Shown here piece after piece: positions 4,963 to 7,463 of a stretch of DNA of 7,463 bases (position 1 is the first letter of the stretch; every line of letters starts with the position of its first letter). The notes beneath the pieces were generated by a model. It saw nothing but the letters and a program-made list of their open reading frames with translations. It did not search any database and was not told the origin of the DNA. The stretch lies in assembly GCA_903889605.1 (NCBI GenBank), contig CAISYK010000593.1, positions 1-7,463 on the forward strand, read 5' to 3'. Origin of the DNA: an uncultured Bacteroidota bacterium (GTDB lineage Bacteria > Bacteroidota > Bacteroidia > 2-12-FULL-35-15). A program made the translations under genes and the position numbers.

Positions 4963-7463
4963 TTACTCGCTTTTTTCTTTAATAGTAAAATAAAAAGTAC
5001 TTCCTTTATCAACTTCCGATTCCACCCATATTTTCCCTCCATAGCGCTCCACAATTTTTTTGCATATAGCTAATCCCATTCCGGTACCAGGGTATTTTTC
5101 TCTTGTGTGAAGTCTTTGAAATATTACAAACAGCTTACCCATATATTCTTTCTGAATGCCGATGCCGTTATCTTTCACCGAAAATAAATATTCATTGTTT
5201 TGTTTTTTTGCAGCAATAACTATTTCAGGTGTTCTGGCACCTCTGAATTTTAATGCATTTTCGATAAGGTTTTGAAAAACCTGACTTATTAATACATGAT
5301 CTCCATAAATTTTAGGTAATTCATCAACTTTAATAACAGCTTTACTTTCTTCTATTGAAGCACTCAAATTCCTCAAAACATCTTTTATCAGTATGTTTAC
5401 ATCTATCTCTTCAAAAGGTTTAACCCTGTTAATTCTGGAGTACTCCAGCAGACTTTGAATAAGCGCTCTCATCCTGTTGCTGCCGTCAACAGCGAAACCT
5501 ATAAAATCCTTTGCATCCTGGTCTAATTTTTCTTTATAGCGTTTTTCCAGCAGCTGAAGATAACTTGTTACCATCCGCAGCGGTTCCTGCAAATCGTGGG
5601 AAGCTACGTAGGCAAATTGCTCTAATTCGGTATTGGATCGTTTTAACTCATCTGCCAGTTTCAGCATTTCGGCACCAAGTTTTTTCTTCTCCGTAATATC
5701 TCTAGCTATAACAGAAACGGCGATCATTAAACCTTCTCGGTTTTTAATAGGCGAGGCAGTCAGCGAAACATCAATTTGCTTCCCATCTTTTCTAACTCTT
5801 ACAGTTTCAAAATTTATAACTTCTTCACCTTGCTGTAGTTTCCTTGGCATATTTTTCATTTCATCCATATTCTGAGGCAGTGTAATAATAGAAATTGATT
5901 TACCAACCGCCTCCTCAGAAGAATAACCATACATTTTTTCAGCGGCTTTGTTCCAGCTTAATATAATTTCGTCTAATGATTTTGAATATATTGCATCGTT
6001 AGATGATTCAACAATAGAAGCTAATTCCGCCAATTTTCTTTCGGCCATTTTCTTCTCGGTAATATCATTTGAAATACCAAGAATATAAAGCGGTTTTTCA
6101 CTGCTGTCCGTTATTAATACAATTTTATTTGAAAGTAATCTAACCCCATTATATTTAGTATGCGCTGGTTCTTCTTCAATTTCCAAAGCTTTTTCTGTCT
6201 CCAATAACTTTCTATCGTTAGCTGAAAAAAAGTCTGCCTCCTTTTTAGGAAAAAGATCATAATCATTTTTTCCAATTATTTCTTCTTTTGAATAACCAAA
6301 AAGATCTACTACTGCCTTATTTAGTCTCACATATTTAAAATCTGCGGCGTTCTTAACAAATACCATACTTGGAATATTTTCAAGTATAACATTTAAAAAA
6401 TCATTTGTCCTGTTCAGTTCTTCAATATATTTTAGACGCAGTGTAATATCAACAATAGTGATCATCACCTCTATTCCCTTGGTAGAGGAAATAGGATTAA
6501 GACTAATTTCGACAGGTATTTCTGTTCCGTTTTTTCTTAACCCAAAAATGTTTGGCCGATCGCTCATGTTTCTCTGCTTCGGATTCTGCATATAACGGTT
6601 TCTCAAATCTGTGTGACCATTGCGTAACATTTCCGGAATAAGTATTTCCACCATTTGTTTTATTAGTTCGCTGCTGCTGTATCCGAAAAGTATTTCAGTT
6701 TGCGGGTTTACAAAAGTAATTTCCCCTTTATTGTTAACCAGCAGAAGAGCATTAGGAGAAGATTCAGTAACAAGCCTAAACTGTTCTGACTTTTCTTTCT
6801 GCTCAGTTATATCATTTGAAATACTCAGCAGATATATTGGTTTTCGATTATTATCAAAAATTGGGACCTTTTTAGTTTCCAGTATTCTTACTCCGTTATT
6901 TTTAGTTTCTATTGTTTCTTCAGCAATTTCTAATAGTTTTCCTGAATTCAATACTTTTTTATCGTTAGCAGTGAAATAGTCAGCTTCATTTTTAGGAAAA
7001 AAATCGTAATCATTTTTACCTAATAATTCTTCTTTTGTATATCCAAGAAGATCTTCTCCTGCTTTATTGTACCGGACAAATTTTAGATCTTCAGCCTGTT
7101 TAACAATAATCATATTCGGAATATTTTCTATTATGGAATTTAGAAAGTTTTCTGAAAATTTTAAGGCATCAAGAGCTTTTTTATTTTCATTTATCGCAGC
7201 TTTTAATGTTAAAATGGAGATACTGGTTATAGTAATAAATACCTGTAAAGAGATTAAAGACTCTGAGATTGTCTCGGAATGGAACGGCCCATATCCATAG
7301 TCGGTAGCAATAATTGCGACAAGCGAAAAAATCACAATAGTGGTAACTACTGTCAGCTTTTCAAACCTAATTGCTGCCCATAATAGAAATGGTATGATTA
7401 AATATTCCTCTACAAAGGGTGAGTCAGCCGGGAGGAAATTCCCAAAAATAAATCCGGCAGTAA
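4963..7463 (-). CDS. MASE1 / four-PAS membrane histidine kinase, N-terminus outside window
   Basis: The reading frame is open from the stop at 4963 to the right edge (832 visible codons), so the 5' end is missing. A GTG at 7335 is internal: residues before it (…YLIIPFLLWAAIRFEKL…) and after it (ATDYGYGPF) are hydrophobic, typical C-terminal MASE1 sequence. Visible order: the end of MASE1 with about three membrane helices (7186-7463); PAS A (6796-7146) with NDYDFFPK; PAS B (6436-6786); PAS C (6049-6399), a near copy of PAS A; PAS D (5683-6036); HisKA with its His codon at 5598-5596 in ASHDLQEPLR; and HATPase (4972-5298) with the N box, G1 box DNGIGIQ and G2 box GTGMGLAI. The Q at 5154-5152 replaces the common P of the G1 box; other catalytic residues are intact. 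There is no receiver, so phosphate must go to a separate protein, possibly the N-terminal receiver of the hybrid kinase (inferred). MASE1 ligands are largely unknown. Confidence 0.93.
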   Translation of the reverse strand, partial: TAGFIFGNFLPADSPFVEEYLIIPFLLWAAIRFEKLTVVTTIVIFSLVAIIATDYGYGPFHSETISESLISLQVFITITSISILTLKAAINENKKALDALKFSENFLNSIIENIPNMIIVKQAEDLKFVRYNKAGEDLLGYTKEELLGKNDYDFFPKNEADYFTANDKKVLNSGKLLEIAEETIETKNNGVRILETKKVPIFDNNRKPIYLLSISNDITEQKEKSEQFRLVTESSPNALLLVNNKGEITFVNPQTEILFGYSSSELIKQMVEILIPEMLRNGHTDLRNRYMQNPKQRNMSDRPNIFGLRKNGTEIPVEISLNPISSTKGIEVMITIVDITLRLKYIEELNRTNDFLNVILENIPSMVFVKNAADFKYVRLNKAVVDLFGYSKEEIIGKNDYDLFPKKEADFFSANDRKLLETEKALEIEEEPAHTKYNGVRLLSNKIVLITDSSEKPLYILGISNDITEKKMAERKLAELASIVESSNDAIYSKSLDEIILSWNKAAEKMYGYSSEEAVGKSISIITLPQNMDEMKNMPRKLQQGEEVINFETVRVRKDGKQIDVSLTASPIKNREGLMIAVSVIARDITEKKKLGAEMLKLADELKRSNTELEQFAYVASHDLQEPLRMVTSYLQLLEKRYKEKLDQDAKDFIGFAVDGSNRMRALIQSLLEYSRINRVKPFEEIDVNILIKDVLRNLSASIEESKAVIKVDELPKIYGDHVLISQVFQNLIENALKFRGARTPEIVIAAKKQNNEYLFSVKDNGIGIQKEYMGKLFVIFQRLHTREKYPGTGMGLAICKKIVERYGGKIWVESEVDKGSTFYFTIKEKSE
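4972..5628 (-). repeat. Duplicated kinase core, upstream paralogue
   Basis: These 219 codons are the counterpart of 3124-3780. Identical stretches include ASHDLQEPLRMVTSY, SLLEYSR, NNEYLFSVKDNGIGI and GGKIWVESEVDKGS. Conservation is concentrated on the H-box, the dimerisation helices and the ATP-binding boxes. That both kinases retain an unusually similar H-box region suggests they may share a receiver partner. Confidence 0.85.
6049..6399 (-). repeat. Internal PAS-module duplication, copy 2 (PAS C)
   Basis: These 117 codons run from FLNVILENIPSM to ISNDITEKK and align without gaps with 6796-7146. By hand count 72 of 117 residues match (about 62 %), including ENIP, GKNDYD, FPK, ANDxK, NGVR and ISNDITE. 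DNA similarity is also obvious in places, for example TATCGTTAGC at 6213-6222 and at 6960-6969. Confidence 0.85.
6436..6786 (-). other. PAS B domain with a FixL-like histidine position
   Basis: This PAS lies between the duplicated modules. It has the motifs NPQTEILFGYSS, a histidine (codon 6615-6613) in RNGHTDLRNRY, and GLRKNGTEIPVEISL. The spacing of the histidine to the RY and to the RK-x-G strand resembles the FixL heme PAS (RHDxYxxRY). The distal arginine is offset by one residue in my alignment. Many PAS relatives with a similar H-x6-Y pattern are not known to bind heme, so heme binding is only a possibility. Confidence 0.45.
6796..7146 (-). repeat. Internal PAS-module duplication, copy 1 (PAS A)
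   Basis: These 117 codons run from FLNSIIENIPNM to ISNDITEQK and form the first PAS after the membrane domain. They are the partner of 6049-6399, 747 bp away start to start. The copies are separated by the unrelated PAS B, so this is either a duplication of an A-B pair followed by loss or an insertion of one module, rather than a simple adjacent tandem event. Confidence 0.85.

Noticed and set aside
3230..7300. Plus-strand open frames opposite the two other kinases (3230-3427, 5511-5696, 5633-5875, 6620-6979, 7067-7300)
   Set aside because: They are antisense shadows of conserved kinase and PAS sequence, with no domain or leader of their own.
4963..7335. GTG at 7335 as the start of the MASE1 kinase
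   Set aside because: The frame continues upstream to the window edge without a stop and encodes MASE1-like membrane sequence, so the GTG is an internal valine codon and the gene is partial.

Overview
The window is an AT-rich bacterial segment in which every supportable gene lies on the minus strand. It encodes a signalling cluster. In transcription order (right to left) these are a membrane-bound MASE1/multi-PAS histidine kinase (start outside the window), a two-TM HAMP histidine kinase, a hybrid kinase with a receiver at each end, and a stand-alone histidine phosphotransfer (Hpt) protein (C-terminus outside the window). The low G+C, the A-rich leaders without a clear Shine-Dalgarno, the kinase families and the short dispersed repeats suggest a Bacteroidota/Ignavibacteriota-type organism. 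This is an inference from style, with no taxonomic marker present.

Layout: 7463-4963 is the MASE1-PAS-PAS-PAS-PAS-HisKA-HATPase kinase. The gap 4962-4711 is filled almost entirely by two tandem ~99 bp repeats. 4710-3121 is the HAMP kinase. The gap 3120-2840 holds two more ~98 bp repeats of a sister subfamily. 2839-398 is the hybrid kinase REC-PAS-PAS-HisKA-HATPase-REC. After 54 bp comes the Hpt gene, 343 to beyond position 1.

How the genes may work together: the first two kinases share a nearly identical catalytic core (about 73 % identical over 219 gap-free residues, phytochrome-type H-box ASHDLQEPLR) on unrelated sensors, and neither carries a receiver. The third protein starts with a complete receiver and ends with another, and the Hpt protein follows directly. 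This fits a multi-input phosphorelay: sensor kinases to the N-terminal receiver, which tunes the hybrid kinase, then C-terminal receiver, then Hpt. The final output regulator is not in the window. Phosphotransfer directions are inferred from domain architecture and adjacency.

The least ordinary features are the four ~98 bp palindrome-ended repeats bracketing the middle gene, one of which supplies a misleading upstream ATG for that gene, and a 351 bp duplicated PAS module inside the first kinase. The components are familiar families; I see no wholly new system.
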